Assembly: GCA_041660525.1 (NCBI GenBank) | Contig: JBAZWD010000006.1 | Span: forward strand, 62,001 to 126,000 | Length of the DNA: 64,000 nt | Origin: JABCZS01 sp041660525 | Lineage (GTDB): Bacteria; Pseudomonadota; Gammaproteobacteria; JABCZS01 | Reading direction: 5' to 3' | Part shown: positions 43,116 to 51,776 of the stretch, one piece after another | Layout of the letters: each line of letters begins with the position of its first letter | How positions within the stretch are numbered: position 1 is the first letter of the stretch | Notes under the pieces: model-generated | Told to the model about the DNA's origin: nothing | Seen by the model: only the letters and a program-made list of their open reading frames with translations | Database searches by the model: none | Translations under genes and position numbers: made by a program

Positions 43116-44093
43116 ATGCATGCATACCTATTTGGAATTACCCTTTCCGCTTTATTAGCCACTATCGCATTATGGCTCGCCACTTTATTTCCTGCGCTCG
43201 CAATTAGCCCTCTTATTATCGGCGTTTTACTCGGCTTAATCATAGGCAATTTATTCGGTAAGCCTTTACATACACGTACGCAAAAAGGTTTAGGTATTTG
43301 CACCAAACAAATTTTACGCTTAGGCGTTATTTTATACGGCTTTCGTATTACCGTTGATGGCTTATTTGCCGTTGGCTGGATCGGTTTAGGTTTAAGTTTA
43401 TTTGTAACGATTTCAACATTATATTTAGGTTGTTATTTAGGCGAAAAATTATTTAAGCTGGATAAACAAACTTCTTTTTTAACCGCCATAGGTGCAGCCA
43501 TTTGTGGTGCTGCCGCAGTACTTGCTGCTGAAACCACTACGCGTGCAAAATCACATCAAGCCGCCGTTGCCGTTGCAACTGTTGTATTATTTGGCACGCT
43601 TGCGATGTTGTTATATCCCGCCGCTTTACTCGTTTTATCACCTTGGCAATATGGTTTTTTTACGGGCGGATCTATCCATGAAGTCGCACAAGTCTTAGCG
43701 GCAGGCGAAGCAGGCGGATCAGCCTCTGCAGAAATTGCGGTCATAGTAAAAATGACCCGCGTTTTATTACTGGCACCTATTTTAATTTTAGCCGGCATTT
43801 ATTTTAATAAAATTTCAACGGACTCAAAACGCCCTGCGCTTTACATTCCTTGGTTTGTGCTGGGTTTTATTATTTGTATTGGCATTAATTCCTTAAGAGT
43901 CGTCTCCTTTGCACATACTGAAATGATTCAAGCCTTTGATTTATTTTTGCTGACTATGGCCATGAGCGCTTTAGGATTAAATACGCAATTTAAAGCTTTA
44001 GCCACCTTAGGTTTAAAACCTTTTTACTTAGGCGGTGCTTTGTGGCTTTGGCTGATGATCAGCACCTTTGCAGTCGTTATCTTATTCGTATAA
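43116..44093 (+). CDS. yeiH: YeiH/UPF0324 family membrane protein
   Basis: From ATG at 43116 (MHAYLFGITLSALLATIALW) the 325-residue protein is hydrophobic with about ten helices. It carries the family blocks PLIIGVLLGLIIGN, the IGAAICGAAAVLA repeat and GGSIHEVAQVLAAG. The TTG at 43104 could add four residues. Members are called putative sulfate exporters, without firm proof. It is followed 12 bases later by proB. Confidence 0.88.
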   Translation: MHAYLFGITLSALLATIALWLATLFPALAISPLIIGVLLGLIIGNLFGKPLHTRTQKGLGICTKQILRLGVILYGFRITVDGLFAVGWIGLGLSLFVTISTLYLGCYLGEKLFKLDKQTSFLTAIGAAICGAAAVLAAETTTRAKSHQAAVAVATVVLFGTLAMLLYPAALLVLSPWQYGFFTGGSIHEVAQVLAAGEAGGSASAEIAVIVKMTRVLLLAPILILAGIYFNKISTDSKRPALYIPWFVLGFIICIGINSLRVVSFAHTEMIQAFDLFLLTMAMSALGLNTQFKALATLGLKPFYLGGALWLWLMISTFAVVILFV

Positions 44094-44105
44094 ACTCAAC
44101 AGACT

Positions 44106-45266
44106 ATGGATAACTCAAAAGAATTAGCTTACCGCGCACGCCTTTGTAAGGCTAAACGCATAGTCATTAAAGTCGGGACGCATATCTTAATTAATAAATT
44201 AGGTGGCCCGAATGTACAACGCATCGCGGCGCTTGCTAAAGAAATTGCACAGCTGCAAGAAAATCATGAAGTTATTTTAGTATCCAGTGGTGCCATTGGC
44301 ACGGGTTTACATACTTTAGGTTTAAAACGTCGCCCCACCAATTTACCCGATTTACAAATGGCCGCCGCCATTGGCCAAACGCGCTTACAAGTGATCTACC
44401 AAAAACATTTTGCTAAACATGGTGTTATTACCTCGCAAGTATTATTAACGCATGATGATCTAAAAAATCGTACACGCCATTTAAATGCCCGCAATACCTT
44501 GCAAGCTTTATTAGCACGAAAAATCATTCCGATTATCAATGAGAACGATGTTGTCTCAGTGGACGAAATTAAATTCGGCGATAATGATATTTTGTCTTCT
44601 CTGGTTGCAGCGCTTATCAATGCGGATTTATTAATTTTACTCACCACGCCTAATGGCGTACTCGAGCCGATTAACGCAAGAAGTATGCGCCGCATTCCGT
44701 ATATTGCAGAAATTACGCAAAAAACATTTGCCCTCGTGCAACCTAAGAAAAATGCACTTTCCACCGGCGGTATGCAAACCAAATTTACAGCCGCGCAAAA
44801 TGCTAATCGCATCGGCGCATTTGCCGTGATTGCCAGTGGTTCACAAAAAAATATTATTACTAAAATTATACAAGGTGAAGACGTAGGCACTTTGATTGGT
44901 CATGAAAATACGAAAAATCATATTAAACACCAACGCAAGCAATGGATAGCCTTTTTTCACAAACCGCAAGGGCAAATTATTATTAATGACTGTGCCGTTG
45001 AAGCTTTGCGTGATAAAGGGAAAAGTTTATTACCGATAGGCATTACCCAAATCAAAGGTGATTTTATTCAAGGATCCTTAGTCGATGTTTTTGATGAAGG
45101 AAATCATCCTATCGCAAAAGGATTCAGCCAATATTCCAGTGATGAGCTGCAAAAAATTAAAGGTAAAAATACCACGCAAATTGCTGATATTTTAGGTCAT
45201 AAATATTATGACGAAGTGATCCACCGTAAAAACTTAGTGCTCGATATAGATGAGGAACAAGAATGA
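44106..45266 (+). CDS. proB: Glutamate 5-kinase
   Basis: The 386-residue protein has the amino-acid kinase core (IVIKVGTHILINKLGG, VSSGAIGTGL, INENDVVSVDEIKFGDND, STGGMQTKF) and a C-terminal PUA domain from about residue 280. It carries out the first step of proline synthesis, with feedback normally by proline. It overlaps proA by 4 bases, so the two enzymes, which pass a labile intermediate, are cotranslated. Confidence 0.96.
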   Translation: MDNSKELAYRARLCKAKRIVIKVGTHILINKLGGPNVQRIAALAKEIAQLQENHEVILVSSGAIGTGLHTLGLKRRPTNLPDLQMAAAIGQTRLQVIYQKHFAKHGVITSQVLLTHDDLKNRTRHLNARNTLQALLARKIIPIINENDVVSVDEIKFGDNDILSSLVAALINADLLILLTTPNGVLEPINARSMRRIPYIAEITQKTFALVQPKKNALSTGGMQTKFTAAQNANRIGAFAVIASGSQKNIITKIIQGEDVGTLIGHENTKNHIKHQRKQWIAFFHKPQGQIIINDCAVEALRDKGKSLLPIGITQIKGDFIQGSLVDVFDEGNHPIAKGFSQYSSDELQKIKGKNTTQIADILGHKYYDEVIHRKNLVLDIDEEQE

Positions 45267-46519
45267 CTATTGAACAACACATTCGCGCTATAGCTGAGCG
45301 TGCAAAAGCGGCCAGTACACATTTAGCATCATTAACTACGGATCAAAAAAACTTTATTTTACAAGCCATGGCCAGCGCAGTTGATGAGCATCGCGAAATA
45401 ATAAAGCGTGAGAATCTAAAAGATGTAGAACTTGCAAAAACCGCGCAACTTTCAGATGCTTTAATTGATAGACTTGTACTGGATGATACGCGTATCGATA
45501 ATATGATAGCGAGCATTAGGCGCGTTGCGATGCTACCTGATCCCGTCGGAAAAATTCTGCATGAATTTGAAAAAACCAACGGTTTATTAATTAAAAAAAT
45601 AAGAACACCCATAGGTGTTATTGCAATGATTTACGAATCACGCCCCAATGTCACCGCCGATGTCAGCGCTTTATGTTTAAAAACAGGTAATGCTGCCATT
45701 TTACGCGGCGGCAAAGAAGCCCTGCATTCGAATCAAGCCATTCTAGAAATTTTATTAGCAGCGGCTTATAAAGCAGGATTACCCGAACATGCTTTGCAAT
45801 TGATTACGATTCCTGAACATGAAGCTGTAAAACTATTATTACAAATGCCCGAATACATTGATTTAGCTATTCCCAGAGGCGGCAGTAGTTTAATTAATAT
45901 GGTCATTGAACACGCCCGCGTACCTGTCATTAAGCACGATAAGGGTCTTTGTCATACTTATGTCGATCAAAGTGCAAACATTCAAATGGCGGTGGATATT
46001 TGCGAAAATGCAAAATGCCAACGCCCAGGCGTATGCAATGCGATGGAATCTTTATTAGTGCATGAAGCGATTGCCGATAAATTTTTACCTGAACTTGCAA
46101 AACGTATGTTAGAGCGCGGCGTTAAACTTAAGGGTGATAGCACAAGCCGTCATATTTTACCAAACATTGAATTAGCCACTGAAGAAGATTGGAAAACCGA
46201 ATACTTAGATTTAATTTTATCGATACGCGTAGTTAAAGATGTGCATGCCGCAATTGCGCATATTAATTTTTACGGCTCGCATCATTCTGATACAATTGTC
46301 TCTGAAGATTCAAACGCGCAACAATTATTTACAGCACAAGTTGATTCTGCCGCTGTTTATATTAATGCTTCTACACGTTTTACGGACGGCGGTGAATTTG
46401 GCATGGGCGCAGAAATCGGGATTAGTACCGATAAACTTCATGCGCGTGGGCCGATGGGATTAGAAGAACTCACCACTTACAAATACATTATTTATGGAAA
46501 TGGACAAACTCGTGATTAA
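45263..46519 (+). CDS. proA: Gamma-glutamyl phosphate reductase
   Basis: The 418-residue protein matches ProA: IRTPIGVIAMIYESRPNVTADV, the catalytic cysteine segment KCQRPGVCNAMESLLVHE and the C-terminal FTDGGEFGMGAEIGIST followed by HARGPMGLEELTTYKY. It reduces glutamyl phosphate to the semialdehyde using NADPH. It directly follows proB and overlaps the start of the next lipoprotein gene by about 26 bases. Confidence 0.96.
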   Translation: MTIEQHIRAIAERAKAASTHLASLTTDQKNFILQAMASAVDEHREIIKRENLKDVELAKTAQLSDALIDRLVLDDTRIDNMIASIRRVAMLPDPVGKILHEFEKTNGLLIKKIRTPIGVIAMIYESRPNVTADVSALCLKTGNAAILRGGKEALHSNQAILEILLAAAYKAGLPEHALQLITIPEHEAVKLLLQMPEYIDLAIPRGGSSLINMVIEHARVPVIKHDKGLCHTYVDQSANIQMAVDICENAKCQRPGVCNAMESLLVHEAIADKFLPELAKRMLERGVKLKGDSTSRHILPNIELATEEDWKTEYLDLILSIRVVKDVHAAIAHINFYGSHHSDTIVSEDSNAQQLFTAQVDSAAVYINASTRFTDGGEFGMGAEIGISTDKLHARGPMGLEELTTYKYIIYGNGQTRD

Positions 46520-47174
46520 AAAATATTTTTTTGCATCTGCTTTAGCGGTTTTATTACTCACCGGTTGCGCGAGCAAACCTGATAAGACAGATTTTAACGA
46601 AGAATCTTCTGGGTTTTTGCTTAACTATGATTTACTCAAACCCATAGAAAGCCCTGAAGACTTTCAAGTGTACACTTATGTTAATCCAGAAATGAATAAA
46701 GAAGATTATTTTGCAGCCATAGTCGAGCCTGTTTTTATTTATGAGGGCGCACTTGAAGATGATAATCTCACGCAAGAACAAATCGAAGATGCCAGACGTG
46801 GTCTTACTCAAGGGTTGCGAACCATTATCAAAAATAAATATACATTAACGAATACAGCAGGACCCGGCGTGTTTCGTGTACGCACCGCTATTACTGGCGC
46901 ATTGCTTGAAAAAGAAGGTTTGAAACCTTGGAATATTATTCCCGTCTCCGCCGCAATCACACTGGCTGCTCATGCTTCCGGCAATGAAAGCAAGAAACCC
47001 GTGTTAATCGTCGAGTTATTGATTACCGATAGTGTCAGCAATGAACTGATTGCCGAAATCCTCACTATCAGCAGCGGAGAAAATTTCCGTAGGCTAAGCA
47101 ATACCAGCGATGAGTTTGAAGACCTTGCACAGAAATGGGTAGAAAAAGCGATGCAGCATACAAAGCAAAAATAA
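46494..47174 (+). CDS. DUF3313-like lipoprotein
   Basis: This 226-residue protein has a lipoprotein signal (FFASALAVLLLTGCASKP, lipobox LTGC). Its mature part resembles DUF3313: SGFLLNYDLLKP, YVNPEMNKEDYFAAIVEPV and RVRTAITGALLEKEG. The start overlaps proA; ATG at 46494 or 46500 or a later GTG are all possible. It is likely anchored to the outer membrane; the role is unknown. A strong terminator follows. Confidence 0.82.
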   Translation: MEMDKLVIKKYFFASALAVLLLTGCASKPDKTDFNEESSGFLLNYDLLKPIESPEDFQVYTYVNPEMNKEDYFAAIVEPVFIYEGALEDDNLTQEQIEDARRGLTQGLRTIIKNKYTLTNTAGPGVFRVRTAITGALLEKEGLKPWNIIPVSAAITLAAHASGNESKKPVLIVELLITDSVSNELIAEILTISSGENFRRLSNTSDEFEDLAQKWVEKAMQHTKQK

Positions 47175-47230
47175 TAAATATAATAAAATCAATAAATTAG
47201 AGTAAGAAATTTATAAAGCCTAATTAAAAG

Positions 47231-47271
47231 CTGCACTAAATCGCATTCTGTCGATTTAGTGTAGTTTTTTT
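47231..47271 (+). terminator. Rho-independent terminator after the lipoprotein gene
   Basis: CTGCACTAAATCG (47231-47243) pairs with CGATTTAGTGTAG (47252-47264) with one G-T pair, and a run of seven T follows. It ends the yeiH-proBA-lipoprotein unit. Confidence 0.85.
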
Positions 47272-47283
47272 AAAAAAAATATG

Positions 47284-47317
47284 TTACACTAAATCAACAA
47301 TGTGCTAATTGGTGTAA
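47284..47317. promoter_or_regulatory. Inverted repeat just before the second ATPase gene
   Basis: TTACAC (47284-47289) and GTGTAA (47312-47317) form a spaced inverted repeat ending 4 bases before the start codon. The word ACACTAAATC inside it also appears in the arms of the terminator immediately upstream. It may be an operator; the evidence is modest. Confidence 0.4.
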
Positions 47318-47321
47318 TATT

Positions 47322-48770
47322 ATGACTGCTGAAAATGGCTTTATTGGCCGCAAGCGTGAACTTAAAAAGCTAAACCTATTATTAAAAAAAACCACAGCAA
47401 GCTTGGTGGTCGTCAAAGGACGTCGCCGAATAGGAAAAAGCCGGTTGATAGAAGAGTTTGGGAAACACCATAAACTTTACGTGCTTTCTGGTATTGCACC
47501 CACAAAAAAAACGACACGACAAGATCAGTTAAATGAATTTGGTTGGCAATTAGGTAATTTGATAGGTCAACCTGCATTTAAAGATAACGACTGGAATGAT
47601 TTATTTTTACGTCTTGCATCTCATACTCGGCAAGGTCCTGTTATTATATTACTGGATGAGATTACTTGGATGGGTTCCAAAGATCGCAATTTTCTTGGAA
47701 AATTAAAAAATGCCTGGGATTTGGAGTTTAAAAAAAATCCTGAATTAATTCTAATATTATGTGGTTCTGTATCATCATGGATTGAAAAAAATATTCTAAG
47801 CAATACAGGATTCTTAGGTCGAATTTCATTAAAATTAACACTTGAAGAATTACCTTTAGAGGAATGCAATCAATTTTGGGATAATGAAAAGTATATCTGC
47901 GCTTATGAAAAATTTAAAATATTATCCGTAATAGGCGGAATTCCAAAATATCTTGAAGAAATTCAATCTTTCTTACCGGCAGAAGAAAATATAAAAAACT
48001 TATGTTTTGATACATCCGGTTTATTATTTAATGAATTTGATCAGATATTCACAGACATATTTTCTAATCGCAGTGAAGAATATAAAAAGATTGTATTAAG
48101 CATCGCAGATAACCATAGCAAATATGAAGATATTTGTAAAAAACTCAATGTCAAAAAAAGTGGATTTTTAAGCCAATGTTTAAATGAATTAGTTGAATCT
48201 GGCTTTATAAAACGAGATTTCACTTGGAAAGTAGAAACTGGAAAAGCTTCCAAATTAAGCCATTATCGAATCAGTGATAATTATTTAAGATTCTATTTGA
48301 AGTATATTTTACCTAATAAAGATAAAGTGATAAGAGGAGTTTTTGAAAACGTATCACTCAATGCGCTACCAGGATGGGAATGTATGATAGGTTTACAATT
48401 TGAAAACCTAGTTTTAAATAATAGAAAAAAAATCATGCGATTGCTTAATATTGACGCCAATGATGTTATTTATGATAATCCTTATTTTCAAAATAAAACT
48501 TTACGACAAGAATCTTGCCAAGTAGATTATCTCATTCAAACTAGATTTGATACTTTATATATTGGTGAGATTAAATTTTCAAAACGGCAAATTAATATGG
48601 ATATTATTCCAGAAATGGAAGAAAAAATTAAACGTATTCATCTATCTTCTCGTTTTTCCTGCCGCCCGGTACTCATTCATGTCAATGGAGTGACTGAGGA
48701 ATTAACCCATAGTCGATTTTTTTCAAAAATAATTGATTTTAGTGATCTATTAGAACATGACTTACAGTAA
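47322..48770 (+). CDS. AAA ATPase with winged helix and nuclease-like C-terminus (DUF234 type)
   Basis: This 482-residue protein has GRRRIGKS (residues 33-40) as its P-loop, VIILLDEITWMG as Walker B and LILCGSVSSWIE as a sensor region. These fit the archaeal-type ATPase family. A winged-helix region around 290 follows. The C-terminal DUF234-like part has D402 in CQVDYLIQT and E416/K418 in IGEIKF, like a PD-(D/E)XK nuclease. Family function is unknown; members are scattered and behave like accessory genes. It stands alone after a terminator. Confidence 0.85.
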   Translation: MTAENGFIGRKRELKKLNLLLKKTTASLVVVKGRRRIGKSRLIEEFGKHHKLYVLSGIAPTKKTTRQDQLNEFGWQLGNLIGQPAFKDNDWNDLFLRLASHTRQGPVIILLDEITWMGSKDRNFLGKLKNAWDLEFKKNPELILILCGSVSSWIEKNILSNTGFLGRISLKLTLEELPLEECNQFWDNEKYICAYEKFKILSVIGGIPKYLEEIQSFLPAEENIKNLCFDTSGLLFNEFDQIFTDIFSNRSEEYKKIVLSIADNHSKYEDICKKLNVKKSGFLSQCLNELVESGFIKRDFTWKVETGKASKLSHYRISDNYLRFYLKYILPNKDKVIRGVFENVSLNALPGWECMIGLQFENLVLNNRKKIMRLLNIDANDVIYDNPYFQNKTLRQESCQVDYLIQTRFDTLYIGEIKFSKRQINMDIIPEMEEKIKRIHLSSRFSCRPVLIHVNGVTEELTHSRFFSKIIDFSDLLEHDLQ

Positions 48771-48848
48771 TACTTATCATTTGATCCATCCCATGGCCCT
48801 ATGAATAGCTATTGGATACTTTTAGAAAATTAGCTTGCAAATCTAAAT

Positions 48849-48867
48849 GAGAATCGTTATCATTCTC
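48849..48867. promoter_or_regulatory. Predicted Fur box
   Basis: GAGAATCGTTATCATTCTC agrees at 14 of 19 positions with the classical Fur consensus and has the familiar GAGAAT...ATCATTCTC layout. It lies 33-51 bases upstream of the start at 48901, where it would overlap a promoter. Iron repression of the two genes downstream is inferred. Confidence 0.75.
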
Positions 48868-48893
48868 GATAAGTTGTATTCATCTTATCGAGG
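48865..48893 (+). promoter_or_regulatory. Leader hairpin that includes the ribosome binding site
   Basis: CTCGATAAG (48865-48873) and CTTATCGAG (48884-48892) form a perfect 9-bp stem with a 10-base loop. The 3' arm plus one base (GAGG, 48890-48893) is the ribosome binding site for ATG at 48901. Folding of the mRNA would hide it. Confidence 0.65.
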
Positions 48894-48900
48894 TTTGACG

Positions 48901-50187
48901 ATGCCAAGTTTTTTTAATTCCAGTAATTTATCCAGTTATGCAAGTTCCGCGGCTAATTCTCTGGGTTTTGTCGGTAACCGCTTATTTGACGGGGCCCATT
49001 ATCTATCTAAAAAATTAGGCCTAGCAAAAGTTGATCAAACTGTAGAAGACTATTGCTTGCATGTTTATTGGATTGCGGCAGTACCCCTAGCAGGTCACCT
49101 ACTTCCTGATTTAGGCGCGAGCTTAACAGGCGAAGAAGATGTTGATTATAGCGTTAATAACCCTTTAGTTCCTTTAGGAATGTGTTTAGGCGCAGTAAGC
49201 GCACTTATTCTTCAAGCAGCAGTTCTGCATTACCAAAAAATATCCCCTCCCAAAGAAGAATCAGAGATTGATCTTCGAGAAGACTTTGACTCTGAAAGTG
49301 AGCGTTTTTCTGACCGACTTGGGGAATTTACTAGTCATACCATTGGCATCTTTTTTTATAATTTTGTACTGACCTTTGTTGCGGTGGCTTCTTTTCTTAA
49401 ACCAGAAGAAAATGAATCCGAATCTGATTTGGCCTTTGCAGGTCGACATGCCTTAGCTACAGTTGTTGGTTATATCTATGGTAAATGTGAATTAGCGCTG
49501 CACGAATCTAACCTCAATGCAGCAACGCAAGAAAGTAACTTATCCATTTTCTCTGCTCTGTATAATTGTTTAGTAACAGATGTTGCAAAAGAAGAAGGCT
49601 TGCAAAAAATTCTCGTATTTTGGGTTGCCGCAGGGATTTTAGGATCTCATACATTAGGTGGGCTTTACCCTTTGACCGACGATAAATCGTCATTGGGTTA
49701 TGCGATACCTTCTGCGATCAAAATTCCGCTTTATTTTATTATTCCAATTGGCGCAATCTCACATTCAGTCAGTGAAATTCAAGCCTATAAAACCGTAAAA
49801 GTGGGTCTACGACGTCTGCAAGGAACTTACGTGAGTCTTGATCTTTGGAAAAAAAGTTTATTCATTACAATTGCTTGCGCCGCTAAATGCTCTAATTTTT
49901 TCCACGTGATTCCAGAAGCAGTGGCATTCCCAAGATTAATTGAAATGTTAGGCGGAAAAAAATTGGATAAAAAAACCCATAGCGCTTTGACTTGTGTAAG
50001 TGGTTTTGTATTTGGCGTACCTGATCTCGTCACTACTTTTTCTGCAACAACGCTGCCTGCGCTGCGTAAATTATTTGGGAATGCCGGAGAAAACAATCCA
50101 GGCGCACCGCTGCTTATTAATGTTAATGGCACAATGGTAAAACATCAGGAAGATAACGGGGAAAAATATTCATGTTGCCCAGTTTAG
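48901..50187 (+). CDS. Orphan multi-pass membrane protein under a Fur box
   Basis: ATG at 48901 (MPSFFNSSNLSSYASSAANS) gives 428 residues; an upstream in-frame ATG at 48847 would place the start before the Fur box and is rejected. The protein has about seven hydrophobic segments. Two parts look related: YWIAAVPLAGHLLPDLGASL near the start and FWVAAGILGSHTLGGLYPL later, suggesting an internal duplication. There is no cleavable signal and no known transporter motif. The end overlaps the next gene by 16 bases. Fur control would suggest a link with iron supply or with life inside a host; the function is unknown. Confidence 0.7.
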   Translation: MPSFFNSSNLSSYASSAANSLGFVGNRLFDGAHYLSKKLGLAKVDQTVEDYCLHVYWIAAVPLAGHLLPDLGASLTGEEDVDYSVNNPLVPLGMCLGAVSALILQAAVLHYQKISPPKEESEIDLREDFDSESERFSDRLGEFTSHTIGIFFYNFVLTFVAVASFLKPEENESESDLAFAGRHALATVVGYIYGKCELALHESNLNAATQESNLSIFSALYNCLVTDVAKEEGLQKILVFWVAAGILGSHTLGGLYPLTDDKSSLGYAIPSAIKIPLYFIIPIGAISHSVSEIQAYKTVKVGLRRLQGTYVSLDLWKKSLFITIACAAKCSNFFHVIPEAVAFPRLIEMLGGKKLDKKTHSALTCVSGFVFGVPDLVTTFSATTLPALRKLFGNAGENNPGAPLLINVNGTMVKHQEDNGEKYSCCPV

Positions 50188-51776
50188 AAAATATCACTCA
50201 TCCTTGTTTTACAGATGAAGATTTAACTTCTTGTACAAACATGTTCGATATGGAAAACGTAGGCCATAACTTATCTGAAAAACAGTTTTTATTAATTGCT
50301 TGTTCTTTGGCTAACCTCTTAAAAACATTGCATGAACAAAATATTTATCTAGGTGGTGTTGATGAAGATAGTGTCCAACTCAAACCTATAGGCCAATACT
50401 ATTTACCCATTTTGCAAAAAAAGAATACGCCGTTTCTTAAAAAGTCAGACAATAACCAAGATAAAATAAACGATACGCGCTTGCTGTGCAAAACGTTACT
50501 TAGAATGAATCATGTTGAAAGCGAATCAGTGAACAAGTTGCTTATTGATGCACATGAAAATAAAAAAGGGAGTACTACTCTATTTGACGATTTAGCCAGA
50601 TTAGTTAAAACAGAAATAACAAACACGCCCGCAGATGATCATTTTATCGAAGTTGCACTTCATGCAGGAGTAGAATATAGCACTCCTAAAGCAATTCAAA
50701 TTCATGCACAAAATCATCGGCTTGATGAGTTACATCATTTAGAATCAAATAATGATGAAAATGTATCTCTTGCAGATTTAGATGAAGATCAACGCACCAG
50801 TCTTTATTGTGCTAGACCAGCGCTTGCAGAACAAGAAACTATTCCAGAAATTAAAGCAACAGCAGAAGTTTTGAATAGACATTTATGGCCTTGTGCTAAA
50901 CAGTTACCACTGCTTTCCAACTCCAATACACTATTAGGGTTCCCATTTTTAGGGTTGTTTTTTAGCATATGGAATATGCCCACCCAGACGACAGCCTCGT
51001 ACGAAGAACCACTGCATGATGATAGTGTATATATTCGTGCATTCGAGCACTTATGGCAAAAATTTCCTTATAAAAAAAATATTTTTTTAAAAAATATTCC
51101 TGATGAGAAACTCAATGCAATAATGCTTGATGCCTATAATGAAAATAATGCTGAAAAAATAGCAGCGCTTAAACCTGTTTATGAGAATAGAGTTATTGCT
51201 CTTGAGACTTTATTTGAACAAAATCCCCAATGCGCAGCGGATATTGCTTTTGCATTCTGGAAACCTGAAGATTCAAATGATTTATTTACAAAATTTATTA
51301 ATTCACACATTCTAATTAATAAGGCCATTGATGAAAAATTAGCACGCCATGTACTCAAATGGCATGGCGTCAGCACCGGTGATGGTAAATACCTATCGAC
51401 TCAAGTTGCTAGAAATATAATCAATCAAAGAAAAGGAACAGGATATGGCTTGCAAGAAATTCGTGGTGGATTATTGCAAATTATTCAGGCCATTGAAGCT
51501 TATGAAAGTGTCTTAACCCGCAGAGAGAATGAAAAACTGCCCTTGCACTATTTTCGCTGTCATAAAACAAGTGAACGCAGATCATTATGTAGAGAAATTT
51601 TGCAGAACTGTAGTGAAGCAACAGATGCTAATGATCTTTGCATTAAATTACAGTCCTGCATTAACAACTTAAACAAGTTCAGCACCATAGGCAAAAGCAA
51701 ATTGGCTGAAAAACTAGAAACTATTCAAAATGATTTAAATCCTAAACTAAAAAAAACTTATTTTAGATTATTTTGA
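50172..51776 (+). CDS. Orphan protein with a pseudokinase-like N-terminus
   Basis: The 534-residue product starts MLPSLENITHPCFTDED. Residues about 35-75 (LLIACSLANLLKTLHEQNIYLGG followed by VDEDSVQLKPIG) read like the kinase segment 'LH..gi.HgDl...Nil', with the catalytic Asp and Asn not at their places. The following NDTRLLCKTLL fits the region after the activation loop. The rest is helical with no recognised domain; one hydrophobic stretch (LLGFPFLGLFFSIWNM, around 255-270) might touch a membrane. It is translated with the membrane protein upstream. A degenerate kinase or effector is an inference. Confidence 0.6.
   Translation: MLPSLENITHPCFTDEDLTSCTNMFDMENVGHNLSEKQFLLIACSLANLLKTLHEQNIYLGGVDEDSVQLKPIGQYYLPILQKKNTPFLKKSDNNQDKINDTRLLCKTLLRMNHVESESVNKLLIDAHENKKGSTTLFDDLARLVKTEITNTPADDHFIEVALHAGVEYSTPKAIQIHAQNHRLDELHHLESNNDENVSLADLDEDQRTSLYCARPALAEQETIPEIKATAEVLNRHLWPCAKQLPLLSNSNTLLGFPFLGLFFSIWNMPTQTTASYEEPLHDDSVYIRAFEHLWQKFPYKKNIFLKNIPDEKLNAIMLDAYNENNAEKIAALKPVYENRVIALETLFEQNPQCAADIAFAFWKPEDSNDLFTKFINSHILINKAIDEKLARHVLKWHGVSTGDGKYLSTQVARNIINQRKGTGYGLQEIRGGLLQIIQAIEAYESVLTRRENEKLPLHYFRCHKTSERRSLCREILQNCSEATDANDLCIKLQSCINNLNKFSTIGKSKLAEKLETIQNDLNPKLKKTYFRLF

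Noticed and set aside
48847..48900. Extended N-terminus (MRIVIILDKL...) of the membrane protein
   Set aside because: It would be encoded by the Fur box and hairpin, and the ribosome binding site fits ATG 48901.
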